Source: Singulisphaera sp. GP187 (GTDB taxonomy: Bacteria > Planctomycetota > Planctomycetia > Isosphaerales > Isosphaeraceae). From it: a stretch of 64,000 nucleotides of DNA. Below, piece by piece: positions 17,320 to 25,616 of this stretch (the stretch's first letter is position 1; each line of letters begins with the position of its first letter). The notes under the pieces were generated by a model. The model saw only the letters and a list, made by a program, of their open reading frames with translations, was not told the DNA's origin and did not search any database. The position numbers and the translations under genes are program-made. The stretch lies in the NCBI RefSeq assembly GCF_900129635.1, contig NZ_FSRB01000001.1, positions 2,829,501-2,893,500 on the forward strand. The letters run 5' to 3'.

Positions 17320-19041
17320 TCACTCGCGCGAATCAGGCAGGTCGCGAACCCGGTAGATCGCGATCGTTTGGTCGTCGGTCATTCGGACCGGCGTCAGGCC
17401 TCTGAGTTTTTGGAAATAGGCTTCGGGCCCCCAGGGCCCCCACTGAAGTGAGGCCGAGACCGCAAGAAAAGCGGTCTTGGCACTCAGTTTGGCCGGAAGG
17501 TTGGGTGGCACCGACACGGCGTTGAGCACATAGCTTGTGCCTGCGACGCCATAGTGCCGGGGGTCGGTATCACCGAAGTAGTAGAGGGTCAGGTCGGCCA
17601 TGGCGGGATCCGCGCGTTGCAGTCGAACCAACGACTTGAGACCTTGCCCCCAGTCGAGGTTGGAGTCGGCCAGGATCCGCCGGCCTCCGGTCGGCCCGCC
17701 GGCGATTCGGTTGAAGTAGGTGAGCTCGTGGGGATGAACGCCAAACACGGCGCCGGCCTGTCCGAGCACCCCGAGTACCGCCAAGGTGCGTGCCCATCGT
17801 CGCCCCTCGGCGAGTCCCGAGACCCAGACGATCGCCAGCGGGGCCAGCGGGAGCAGGTAACGAAGGCCGTAGTTCCGTGATGAGCCGGCCGCCGTGATCG
17901 CCATGAACGTGGCCATGATCGTCGGGAGCATCCATGATCGATTGTTCGCGGCGATCGGTCCACACAAGAGCCCGCGGCCCAGCAGGAGCAGCCCAACCGT
18001 CAGGGGGACCTTCACGGCCAAGGCCACGAAATAGTAGTACCACCATCCGGTCATCCGCCGTTCGCCGAAGAGATAGCTCGGCCCTCCTTCCCGCTGGCGA
18101 ACCAGTTGGTTGGCAAACCCGACCAGTTCCTCAGGAATCGGCAGGTGCATCGCAGGGTCAACCCAGGGCCGAAGGGTCGCGCCCACGACCTGCTTGAGCT
18201 TGCGATGTTCGGCCTGAGGCGTTCCGAGCGGGAGCACGGCGAAGCCGGTGACGACCAGGTTCGTGAGTCCCATGACCACGAGGAAGCCGACCATTCCTCG
18301 CGCCACGGCGAACGTCAACCGCGCGGGTTGGCGCTCGCCGCTCCGCCACCGGTCAATCCACCAAACCAAGCCGAGCATCGGCGGAACGATCACCGTCGTA
18401 TATTTGCACGACCAGGCGAGCCCGCCCAGGGCGGCCGTCGCCCAGAAGGCGCGTCGGTCGCCGGTCTGGAGGAATCTCCAGAAGAGTAAGAACATGCCGG
18501 TCGTGCAGGCGGTGAGTGGCATCTCCATGGTAATCAAGGCCCCGTGCGCCAGCAGGTTGGGGCTGAGCACAAAGAGCCAGGCGGCCAGCGCCATCGCCCT
18601 GGGACCGTAGAGCCAGCGGCTCCAAACCACCGTCAGACCCCAGGCGACGGCCCAGATCCAGAGCGAGCTGAGGCGAGCGAGCGGGAGCAGTTGGCTCTGA
18701 TGTTCGAGGGGCGCGTCGACCCAGTCGCGATGTCCCGAATGGTCGAGGATCCAGAGCAAAGGGGCCTGCTGGAGTTTCCAGAAGAGAAGCGGAGACCCCA
18801 TTCGGGTCATCTCTTCCTGCGCCCCGGTCCGCCACCACTGGGCGGCCACTCTGAGGTAGATCACCTCGTCGTAAGTGGCCGAGCTCGCATACATCGAATC
18901 GGCCAGTAAGCCGAGCCCCAGGAGTCCGGCCAAAACCACCGTGGCGAGACACCAGCGCGAGGCGGGTCCCGAACGGATGAGGCCGGCAGCTCCGACGGAC
19001 TGGTCATGGTCATGGTTGGGCATCGCGATGTTCGGGTCCAT
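17320..19041 (-). CDS. GT39/ArnT-like membrane glycosyltransferase
   Basis: Integral membrane protein of 573 residues with about ten hydrophobic segments. It resembles dolichyl/polyprenyl-phosphate sugar transferases (PMT_2, ArnT-like GT-C fold). The first periplasmic loop has ATYDEVIYLRVAAQWW; an acidic DE here is the usual catalytic site of GT-C enzymes. A large C-terminal extracytoplasmic part contains TYFNRIAGGPTGGRR and DSNLDWGQGLKSL, seen in planctomycete members. It probably moves a sugar from a lipid carrier to a protein or lipid acceptor. The gene starts 16 bp after the oxidoreductase gene, so both are likely one operon. Confidence 0.82.
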   Translation of the reverse strand: MDPNIAMPNHDHDQSVGAAGLIRSGPASRWCLATVVLAGLLGLGLLADSMYASSATYDEVIYLRVAAQWWRTGAQEEMTRMGSPLLFWKLQQAPLLWILDHSGHRDWVDAPLEHQSQLLPLARLSSLWIWAVAWGLTVVWSRWLYGPRAMALAAWLFVLSPNLLAHGALITMEMPLTACTTGMFLLFWRFLQTGDRRAFWATAALGGLAWSCKYTTVIVPPMLGLVWWIDRWRSGERQPARLTFAVARGMVGFLVVMGLTNLVVTGFAVLPLGTPQAEHRKLKQVVGATLRPWVDPAMHLPIPEELVGFANQLVRQREGGPSYLFGERRMTGWWYYYFVALAVKVPLTVGLLLLGRGLLCGPIAANNRSWMLPTIMATFMAITAAGSSRNYGLRYLLPLAPLAIVWVSGLAEGRRWARTLAVLGVLGQAGAVFGVHPHELTYFNRIAGGPTGGRRILADSNLDWGQGLKSLVRLQRADPAMADLTLYYFGDTDPRHYGVAGTSYVLNAVSVPPNLPAKLSAKTAFLAVSASLQWGPWGPEAYFQKLRGLTPVRMTDDQTIAIYRVRDLPDSRE

Positions 19042-19057
19042 CCGTTGGAACGGCTCC

Positions 19058-20095
19058 TCAGACGCGCGGCGGTCGGACGATCATGCGATGCTCGCGCTGA
19101 CTTTGCCTCAGGTCGCTCACCCGTCGGGCGACGGAGAGGGCATCCCGAATAGTGGGAGCGAGCGAGGGCTCGCCCTGAACGAGTCGGTGAAACTGCTCGT
19201 TGAGCACGTCACCGACAGTCGGCTCCAGCGGCAGGCGTTCCTCGTGAGTGCCGTCGGCGGCCGACCACTGGATGCGCTCGGGGAGTTCCAGCCAGGCCGC
19301 GCCACGCTCGGCGTAGACCTGGAAACCAGGCTGCGGCAAGAACCGGCTTGCCTCTCCCCAGATGGCTCGATCATACCGCCCGAACGAGATTTGGACCATT
19401 GCCCCATCGGCGAACTCGGCCACGAAGCTCTCGAAGTCGGGACCAGCCCCCTTCTCGCTCCCGGTGGGAATGATCGTCCCCTCGAAGCCTTGCACCTTGG
19501 TCGGCTCGGCCTGGAAGAGGAAGCAGCACCAGTCCAGGAGGTAGCTCCCCGGATCGATCATCAAGGGGGCCGGGGCAATCTGATTCGTCGGACCGGGCTG
19601 GCCGTACCGATCGAACCCGAATAGGCGATTCTGGCCGAGGATCAGTCGCGGTGGTCCCAGCGAAGTGGCGAGCAATTCCCGGAGCCGAAGCGTGGCCGGA
19701 TAGAATCGTCGGGCGAATTCGGGCATGAACGCGATGCCGCTCGCCTCCACCAGCGCCGCCAAGGCCTCGAGTTCCTCGGGTTCACTCGCCAGCGGCAAGG
19801 CACAATAGACCGGCTTCCGGCAGGCACACGCGATCTCGATCGGATGGAGTCCGAACCACTGCGGCGTGAGCAGATAGACCACGTCGACGTCCGAACGTTC
19901 GATCAGGGCTGTCAGCCCCTCGACCGCCGCGCAGCCTAGCTGGGCCGCCTCGATCTCGGCGCGCCGGAGAACCTGATCGTAAAGGGCCGTCACCTGGAAC
20001 CGGTCCCGCAGCCGCATCAGGGCCGGCTTGTGCCGCGCCTCCCAGAGCCGGCCCAAACCCACCACACCAACCCGCAGGCGAACATGTTTCGACAC
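19058..20095 (-). CDS. Gfo/Idh/MocA family oxidoreductase
   Basis: NAD(P)-dependent oxidoreductase of 345 residues. The Rossmann N-terminus (VGVVGLGRLWEARHKPAL) is clear. The region DVDVVYLLTPQWFGLHPIEIACACRKPVYC aligns with the family EKP loop, but here the usual Glu-Lys-Pro reads Arg-Lys-Pro, followed by a hydrophobic VYCALPL. The C-terminal beta-sheet domain is present. The start is GTG at 20095 with GGAGG 11 bases upstream. First gene of a probable two-gene operon with a glycosyltransferase; a role in sugar modification is inference. Confidence 0.85.
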   Translation of the reverse strand: MSKHVRLRVGVVGLGRLWEARHKPALMRLRDRFQVTALYDQVLRRAEIEAAQLGCAAVEGLTALIERSDVDVVYLLTPQWFGLHPIEIACACRKPVYCALPLASEPEELEALAALVEASGIAFMPEFARRFYPATLRLRELLATSLGPPRLILGQNRLFGFDRYGQPGPTNQIAPAPLMIDPGSYLLDWCCFLFQAEPTKVQGFEGTIIPTGSEKGAGPDFESFVAEFADGAMVQISFGRYDRAIWGEASRFLPQPGFQVYAERGAAWLELPERIQWSAADGTHEERLPLEPTVGDVLNEQFHRLVQGEPSLAPTIRDALSVARRVSDLRQSQREHRMIVRPPRV

Positions 20096-20290
20096 GTCAA
20101 CAAGCGCCTCCGACGCCTCCCGTCACGAGCCGAAACCCCAACTCGGCCTGCGCACCGACTTATCGCTGTCAGCCTACCACCGAAAGGCGAAATCGGCCAC
20201 ACCTATTGAAAGTGGGGTCCTGGCCCGGCCTCGAACCGGTGGTATAGTGCCTCAAGGCCAGCTTTTTCTGTGATACGGAGAAACAGGGGA

Positions 20291-20740
20291 ATGCGTGCGG
20301 TCTTGCAACGAGTGACTCGGGCTTCGGTCGACGTTGAAGGCGAGCGGGTCGGTGAGATCGGGCCCGGCTGGCTCGTCCTCCTCGGTGTGGCCAAGGGCGA
20401 TTGCGACGACGATGCCGACCGGCTGGCCGACAAGGTCGTCAACCTCCGCGCCTTCGAGGACGCTCAAGGCAAGATGAATCTCAGCGTCGCCGAAACGGGG
20501 GGCAGCATCCTCGTCGTCAGCCAGTTCACCCTGCTCGGCGACTGCCGCGGTGGTCGCCGTCCTAGCTTCACCGAGGCCGCCGACCCGACCGAAGCCGACC
20601 GACTCTATCGGTACTTCGTCGATCGAGTCGCCGCCACCGGGCTCAACGTCGCCACCGGTGTCTTCCGCGCTATGATGAAGGTCGAGCTCGTCAACGACGG
20701 ACCAGTGACCCTCCTCCTCGAAAGCCGGAAGGCCTTTTGA
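20291..20740 (+). CDS. dtd: D-aminoacyl-tRNA deacylase
   Basis: DTD protein of 149 residues, the usual length. It hydrolyses D-amino acids from mischarged tRNA in the cytoplasm. Both signature motifs are present: SQFTL in the middle and NDGPVT near the C-terminus, and the N-terminal [13 protein letters not shown] is typical. CGGAG lies 10 bases before the ATG; an upstream in-frame ATG at 20270 would add seven residues not found in the family. The accessory island starts directly downstream. Confidence 0.97.
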   Translation: MRAVLQRVTRASVDVEGERVGEIGPGWLVLLGVAKGDCDDDADRLADKVVNLRAFEDAQGKMNLSVAETGGSILVVSQFTLLGDCRGGRRPSFTEAADPTEADRLYRYFVDRVAATGLNVATGVFRAMMKVELVNDGPVTLLLESRKAF

Positions 20741-20767
20741 GGAGTCAGTCGGATGACGGAGCTCGAC

Positions 20768-20902
20768 GGCCGTAGGCACCGTGATTGCGGACAATCATCG
20801 ATCGCGGCATCGTCGGGGGTGTCGTCCGCGATGATAACCCATGACGGATGGTCCGCTATCGCAGCACCTACTCATCCTAAACTTCCGCGACGTCAAGTCC
20901 GC
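20768..20902 (+). repeat. Dispersed 135-bp repeat, copy 1
   Basis: About 90% identical to 24271-24406 in the same orientation, with one single-base indel. It ends exactly where the IS3 transposase fragment begins. It contains a GCGGAC/GTCCGC complementary pair that could form a stem. Identity unknown; it could be an element end. Confidence 0.75.
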
Positions 20903-21316
20903 TTCGTGCTCTCTTGGCGGCTGTCGAACACGCTCAACGGCCGGTTCTGCCTGGAGGCGTTGGACGCGGCGTTACGCCCCGAGATCTTCAACACCGACCA
21001 GGGCGTGCAGTTCACGGCGCGGTCCTTCACCGGCCGGCTTGAGGCGAAAGGGATCGCGGTGATCATGGACGGACGCGGGAGGGGGTTGGACAACGTGTTC
21101 GTCGAGCGGCTGCGGCGGTCTCTTAAGCACGAGAACATTTATTTAAAAGCATATTGTATTGCCAGAGAGTTGGAAGCCGGCCTTGAAAGGTGGTTTGCAT
21201 TTTACAACCACGAGCGTTTGCACCAGAGCTTGGCCTATCGGACGCCGCCGAGGTCTACCATGGTGCCGAGCCGGTCGGGCCTTGAGAGGGGAGAGCGGGG
21301 CCAAAGCACCACTTAA
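20903..21316 (+). pseudogene. IS3-family transposase (OrfB) C-terminal fragment
   Basis: The frame encodes only the C-terminal part of an IS3-family OrfB integrase core: LSWRLSNTLNGRFCLEAL, the second catalytic Asp in FNTDQGVQF, and the catalytic Glu in DNVFVERL, ending with FYNHERLHQSLAYRTP. The N-terminal half with the first Asp and OrfA is missing. Homology starts at the boundary with the 135-bp repeat, and the open frame runs on upstream through that repeat, so any encoded product would be a chimera. Not expected to be active. Confidence 0.85.
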
Positions 21317-21492
21317 AAACCGGGCCGAGTGGTCTGGACATTGGGGATCACTTCAATCGCTGAAATTGCAGACCGCCGGAAACTTGGAGATAATGAACCA
21401 GAGACGTGCGGAACGTAGGTTGTAGGAAAAACCGTAGTACTAAATTACGTGTTCGTGGTAAACGACCTGGAAGACAACTCGGAGCCAAATCG

Positions 21493-21777
21493 ATGAGCTT
21501 GCCACTGACATCCGACCTCAAGCGTTGGGTCGAAAAGAAAATCGAGACCGGCCAATATCCCTCGGAAGAGGCGGTGATGGTCGCAGCCCTGAAGGCCATG
21601 AAGGTCCGAGAGTCGAATCCTGCCCTCGAAGACCTGATTGACCTCGAATTCGAAGCGTATTGTGCCCGCGAGGGGGATGACTCCATCACCCTCGATGAAG
21701 TGCTCGCCGCGACCGCGAAAATCCCGGGCTCGATGGCCGAAGCCATCATCGAGGATGAGCGAGCCGAGAGATTCTGA
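21493..21777 (+). CDS. ParD-like antitoxin
   Basis: Antitoxin of 94 residues from a type II toxin-antitoxin pair. The N-terminus LPLTSDLKRWVEKKIETGQYPSEEAVMVAALKAM matches the ribbon-helix-helix DNA-binding domain of ParD/CopG proteins. The acidic C-terminus would wrap the toxin. GGAG lies eight bases before the ATG at 21493; an open frame extends 29 codons upstream without family resemblance. The stop overlaps the toxin start (TGATG), so translation is coupled. Autoregulation is expected from the family. Confidence 0.82.
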   Translation: MSLPLTSDLKRWVEKKIETGQYPSEEAVMVAALKAMKVRESNPALEDLIDLEFEAYCAREGDDSITLDEVLAATAKIPGSMAEAIIEDERAERF

Positions 21778-22256
21778 TGGCCCGGCTTTATTTCGATACC
21801 AGCTCGCTCGTGAAGAATTACCACACCGAGGCAGGCTCGGAGGTTGTGCGCCAACTCCTTGGCCAGGATAGTCCGGACGTCTTCATCTCCCGGCTCGCTG
21901 CCGTCGAGATGCTCTCGGGCTTCGCTGGCAAGGTGAGGACCGGTGTCTTCTCAATCACCGATTACGGAAATCTCCGGAAGAAGTTCCTGAGCGACATCCG
22001 AAGCCAGGCCATCCGACCCATTCGAGTCCTGAACGCCCATTTCCAATTCGCCGGGGACCTCATCGACAAGCACGCGATGAGCCGCCAGCTCCGAGCCATG
22101 GATGCGATTCAACTGTCGGTCGCCCTCCATCTCCACCGCTCATTCCCGCTCGACCACTTCGTTTGCTCCGACCAGCGGTTAATCGACGTCGCTCTCTTGG
22201 AAGGGCTCGACGTCATTCAACCCGGAGCGAAAAAGGGGACGGAGGGAATATTATAA
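21777..22256 (+). CDS. PIN-domain toxin (VapC-like)
   Basis: PIN-domain RNase of 159 residues, the predicted toxin of the pair. Acidic residues expected for the metal site are visible: Asp7 in FDTSSLVK, Glu in AAVEML (about residue 44), Asp in RAMDAIQL and Asp in CSDQRL. VapC enzymes cut specific RNAs such as tRNA or rRNA; the target here is unknown. Its start overlaps the antitoxin stop by one base. The last codons and the stop lie inside the left arm of an inverted repeat (22234-22301), so the C-terminal KKGTEGIL may come from insertion of that repeat. Confidence 0.85.
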   Translation: MARLYFDTSSLVKNYHTEAGSEVVRQLLGQDSPDVFISRLAAVEMLSGFAGKVRTGVFSITDYGNLRKKFLSDIRSQAIRPIRVLNAHFQFAGDLIDKHAMSRQLRAMDAIQLSVALHLHRSFPLDHFVCSDQRLIDVALLEGLDVIQPGAKKGTEGIL

Positions 22257-22301
22257 TCCGCTTCATAACTCAATTCGAATTGATAATTCCCTCCGTCCCC
22301 T
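22234..22301. repeat. REP-like inverted repeat pair with GGGGACGGAGGG core
   Basis: Left arm 22234-22249 and right arm 22286-22301 are perfect 16-base inverted copies, separated by about 36 AT-rich bases. The left arm is the end of the toxin reading frame. The core GGGGACG is shared with the ends of the REP-associated transposase element at 25617-26388. Confidence 0.8.
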
Positions 22302-22317
22302 GGTATGTAGGTGTAAT

Positions 22318-22342
22318 CTGAGAGAGATCTCTTTTCTCTCAG
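22318..22342 (+). other. Hairpin upstream of the IS110 transposase
   Basis: Perfect 8-bp stem CTGAGAGA/TCTCTCAG with a 9-nt loop, about 60 bp before the transposase start. It could be part of the left end or of a guide RNA of the element, or a terminator for the toxin-antitoxin operon. Confidence 0.45.
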
Positions 22343-22402
22343 CATTCCGGACTACTCTGCGGTTTTGGGACCTTCCCGTTCCGATCCCGTTGAGGTGTCC
22401 GT

Positions 22403-23974
22403 ATGACCACCACAGCCCCGCGAAGAACCCGCCGTCCCCATCGCCTCTCCTCGGTCGCCAAGCCCTCCGGGGTCCTTCATCCCAGGGTCCTCAAGGCCGG
22501 CCCAGAGCATTTCGGCATCGTCGCCGTCGATTGTGCCAAGGCCCGGTCCAAAGGGATGCTCGCCGACTTCTACGGCCGCATCCTCGTCCCCCCCACCACC
22601 GTCGAACACTCCCGTCAAGGCTTCGACAACGCCATCGCCGCGCTCCGGCAAGCGATCGCGACTCATGACCTCCGCGATGTCATCATCGCCATCGAGCAAA
22701 CTGGCGTCTATCACCGGCCCATCCAGCGCGCCTTCACCGCCGCCGGGTTCGAGACCCGGATCGTTCATCCGCTGACGAGCGGGCAATTCCGCCTCCCCGC
22801 CGACCCCCAGAACAAGACCGACGACACCGACCTGAACGCCATCCATCGCGCGGCCGTCAATGGCTTCGGCCTGATCGAACCGAAACGCGATCTTACATAT
22901 CATCGCATTCAGTTGCTTTCGCGACACCGTCGCGACCTCGTGCGGAAGAACGCCACCCTCCGCAATCAAATCCATGTCGAGCTCGACGCCCTCCTGCCCG
23001 GCCTCTCCGCGGCGGTCGGCAACCTCTTCGACCACGAACCGGCCCGCGTGATCGCGCGACAGGTCAGCTCGGTCCAGGAGATTCGGGACCTCGGCCTCGA
23101 GGGATTGGCAGCGATCCTCAAGGCCCAGTCCGTGCGCTATCAACGCCGCAGCCTGGTGCGGATCCTGGCCTGGGCCGATCAGGCCCCTGAGGGCACTGAA
23201 CTTGCGGATATTCACAAGACAATATTTAAAAACCTGGATGAAGAACGCCTCGCCAGGCTCCAGGCGATCCGGTCCCTGGAACGTGATCTGGCGGCGGGCC
23301 TGGTCCAGACCCCCTACGTGCTCCTGATGAGCATCCCCGGGATCAACGTGGTCAGCGCCGCCGAGTTCGCCGGCGAGATGGGGCCGATCGAGAACTCCCC
23401 CAGCGACCGGGCGATCACGGGCCGCGCGGGACTGTTCCCGGCACGCTACCAGAGCGACACGGTCGATCGCTGCAACGGTCCCTTGGTCCATCAGGCCAAT
23501 CACGCCTTGCGGTACGCGATCCTTCAGATCGCGGACAACCTGCTGCAGTGCAACTCGTATTTCCGGGGGTTGTACGCCGGCTGGAACCAGGCGGGCGTGA
23601 ATCGCCGTCTCATGTGCGTGTGGGCCGCGAAGCGGTTCTGCCGAATCGCCTACCGGATGGTGGCCGGAAGGCAGGTGTTCCGCCATCCGAGCTGTCGCGA
23701 AAGGCATTGTGTTATTGAGAAATTGAGCACGTTTTATGTTGAACATGAAACAGCAATGGATCAGGTCCTGCGCGACCTGGGCGCCGCCGCGGGGTGGATC
23801 CCGCTCGCCGAGCGCGGCGCGGAAGCCGTGCCGCTGAAGGCCGCGATGACCCAGGTTCCGAGCCGACGCCGATCCGGGCCGTGTCGGCTGGGTGAGATCC
23901 TTCCCGAAGTGTTGCTCAGACTGGGGGTGCCGATGGTAGAATCGCAGTCGAAGGGGGAGGCCGACCTCACGTGA
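22403..23974 (+). CDS. IS110-family transposase
   Basis: Transposase of 523 residues. The N-terminal RuvC-like DEDD domain shows Asp in VAVDCAK, Glu in AIEQTGVYH, and two Asp in NKTDDTDLNAIHR. A coiled-coil middle region follows. The C-terminal Transposase_20 domain contains LLMSIPGINVVSAAEFAGEMG and GRAGLFPARYQS, with the Ser expected to act in recombination. It appears intact and is longer than many family members. IS110 elements carry no large terminal repeats and encode a bridge RNA in their non-coding ends; structured sequence lies on both sides (22318-22342, 24105-24252). The exact element ends cannot be set. Confidence 0.93.
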   Translation: MTTTAPRRTRRPHRLSSVAKPSGVLHPRVLKAGPEHFGIVAVDCAKARSKGMLADFYGRILVPPTTVEHSRQGFDNAIAALRQAIATHDLRDVIIAIEQTGVYHRPIQRAFTAAGFETRIVHPLTSGQFRLPADPQNKTDDTDLNAIHRAAVNGFGLIEPKRDLTYHRIQLLSRHRRDLVRKNATLRNQIHVELDALLPGLSAAVGNLFDHEPARVIARQVSSVQEIRDLGLEGLAAILKAQSVRYQRRSLVRILAWADQAPEGTELADIHKTIFKNLDEERLARLQAIRSLERDLAAGLVQTPYVLLMSIPGINVVSAAEFAGEMGPIENSPSDRAITGRAGLFPARYQSDTVDRCNGPLVHQANHALRYAILQIADNLLQCNSYFRGLYAGWNQAGVNRRLMCVWAAKRFCRIAYRMVAGRQVFRHPSCRERHCVIEKLSTFYVEHETAMDQVLRDLGAAAGWIPLAERGAEAVPLKAAMTQVPSRRRSGPCRLGEILPEVLLRLGVPMVESQSKGEADLT

Positions 23975-24716
23975 CCGCGAGGGCCCAGGGAGCCGAACAA
24001 CGCCTTCTGTCACCGTGGCTGTTTGAAAGCCTTGGCAATAAAGCGTGGCGCTCTGTCGGATCACCGAACGCCTGATACGGCAGCGTGGGGTCGCTCCCCT
24101 GATGAACCAGTATGGCGAAGCGTGATCAGTACGCACGGCAAAGGTGGTCCCTTGACCCAGCGGTTGCCTGGTCAAATGTCTCCTGCAACCTCGCCATTCG
24201 GCGAGGCCGATGAAGGTACGCGCTCAGCTCCCCGTCTCAAAACCAGTATGGCAGTCTTTTCCACGACCTCGGCCGTAGGCTCCTTGCTTGCGGACAATCC
24301 TCGATCGCGGCATCGTTGGGGGGGGTCGTCCGCTATGATGACCCATGACGGATGGACCGCAATCGCGGCCCCTACTCATCCTAAACTTCCGCGACGTCAA
24401 ATCCGCGTGAGACAACAAGAGAATTGCTGACTCTAACGGATTGCAAGTATCGCAGTGTGGAAGGGAAAAATAGGCTTCGCCAGATCCCGCACCCTACGTG
24501 AACTCTCGGATTCTTGGGAGCTTTGGGGATCACCATCTGGCGTGTACCCTGCGATAAATACAGGGTTCAAGTTCAAAAACGCGAGCGGAATCGAGGCTGC
24601 GGATTTGCGGAAGCTTCTTATTAGGGAAGTGTATGTTATGGATATCTGCATGAGATGCGGGACGACGGTATCACGATCAAACGGCGAGCGCACCGAGTGA
24701 CCGACCTGGACATGGG
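23975..24716. other. Non-coding island sequence after the IS110 transposase
   Basis: No gene is supported over about 740 bp. It holds two hairpins: 24152-24175 (TTGACC/GGTCAA based) and 24190-24205 (CTCGCC/GGCGAG). A 12-bp direct repeat AACCAGTATGGC occurs at 24105 and 24241, and the second copy of the 135-bp repeat at 24271-24406. The first part is a candidate bridge-RNA region of the IS110 element. An open frame at 24455-24700 has no recognisable feature. Confidence 0.5.
24271..24406 (+). repeat. Dispersed 135-bp repeat, copy 2
   Basis: Direct copy of 20768-20902 at about 90% identity. Together the two copies bracket the IS3 fragment, the toxin-antitoxin pair and the IS110 gene. Sequence after 24406 is unrelated to that after 20902. 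Confidence 0.75.
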
Positions 24717-25439
24717 TTAGCTGGGAAGGACAATATTGTGGAAGATTTCCTGCACGTCATCGAAATCGTTGAGCATGCCTAGCAATCTTTCAAACAAGCC
24801 CAAATCTTCCCCGCTGAGAATCTTGCTTGCCTGCGGAAGAAATCTGATTTCCTGGATTTCCAGCTCGAGGCCGGGGAACGCCTCGAGCAAGGCCGTTTTC
24901 GCTTTGTAGAACTCGACGGGAGGGGCGAAGATCGTAACGGTGCCATCCTCGCATTCGACCTCTTCGACGGCAACGTCCGCAGCGAACATCGCCTCAATCA
25001 CTTTCTCCTCGTCGTCACCATTGAAGGAAAGTACTGCCAAGTGATCAAAAGACATCACAACGGATCCATTGGCAGCCAATTTGGACCCGGTCTTGTAGAA
25101 ACAACTGCGGACATCGGAGATGGTACGAGTACTGTTGTCGGTCAAGCATTCGACAATGAGTAAGGAGCCGCCGGGACCAAACCCCTCATAACGCGCGGCT
25201 TGGAAATCCTCGCCCCCCGTGCCAGCCGCTTTCTGGATCGCCTTTTCAATCACATGGCTCGCGACATTATCGCGCTTGGCTCTTTCGACGAGGCTGCGCA
25301 GAGTCGGATTGGCTTCCGGGTCGGGCACACCATTCTTGGCGGCCATGTACAATTGTTTTCCGTACTTGGAATAGAGCTTTGATTTTTGAGCGGCGGTTTT
25401 GAAGATCGACTCTTTGCGTTTTTCGAAGATCCTACCCAT
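24717..25439 (-). CDS. YebC/PmpR family protein (YeeN-like subtype)
   Basis: YebC/TACO1-family protein of 240 residues. Family members are reported as transcription regulators or as factors that relieve ribosome stalling. The N-terminus MGRIFEKRKESIFKTAAQKSKLYSKYGKQ is that of the YeeN-like subtype rather than the usual MAGHSKW type; RYEGFGPGG, DNSTRTISDVR and the C-terminal DVQEIFHNI are conserved. The start at 25439 begins the family consensus; an upstream in-frame ATG adds 21 unrelated residues. Codon use is visibly richer in A and T than in all neighbours, and it sits among mobile elements, so horizontal gain is likely. A second chromosomal YebC is expected elsewhere. Confidence 0.9.
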   Translation of the reverse strand: MGRIFEKRKESIFKTAAQKSKLYSKYGKQLYMAAKNGVPDPEANPTLRSLVERAKRDNVASHVIEKAIQKAAGTGGEDFQAARYEGFGPGGSLLIVECLTDNSTRTISDVRSCFYKTGSKLAANGSVVMSFDHLAVLSFNGDDEEKVIEAMFAADVAVEEVECEDGTVTIFAPPVEFYKAKTALLEAFPGLELEIQEIRFLPQASKILSGEDLGLFERLLGMLNDFDDVQEIFHNIVLPS

Positions 25440-25616
25440 TCGAATTTCTGCCTTTTCATTTTCCCAACGGAGCCAAGCATACGAGTGGTTTCGTCCCCTC
25501 ATTGTAGAGAAAATCTCTTCGATTGCAATTCAACCGTCGCCGACGAATGGCCGAGCTGATCGGCGTGCAGGCGGCTGAGGGCTTCTTGGGGGGGCCGGGC
25601 GGCATCGCGGGGGCAA

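Noticed and set aside
22352..24175. 607-codon open frame on the minus strand
   Set aside because: Antisense to the intact IS110 transposase, with no recognisable domain.
20768..24406. A composite transposon with the 135-bp repeats as its insertion sequences
   Set aside because: The repeats are too short to encode a transposase, have no terminal inverted repeats that I can see and no target duplication.
24455..24700. 81-codon open frame with a CxxC-like MRCG
   Set aside because: No paired second CxxC, no ribosome site and no family resemblance; treated as non-coding island DNA.
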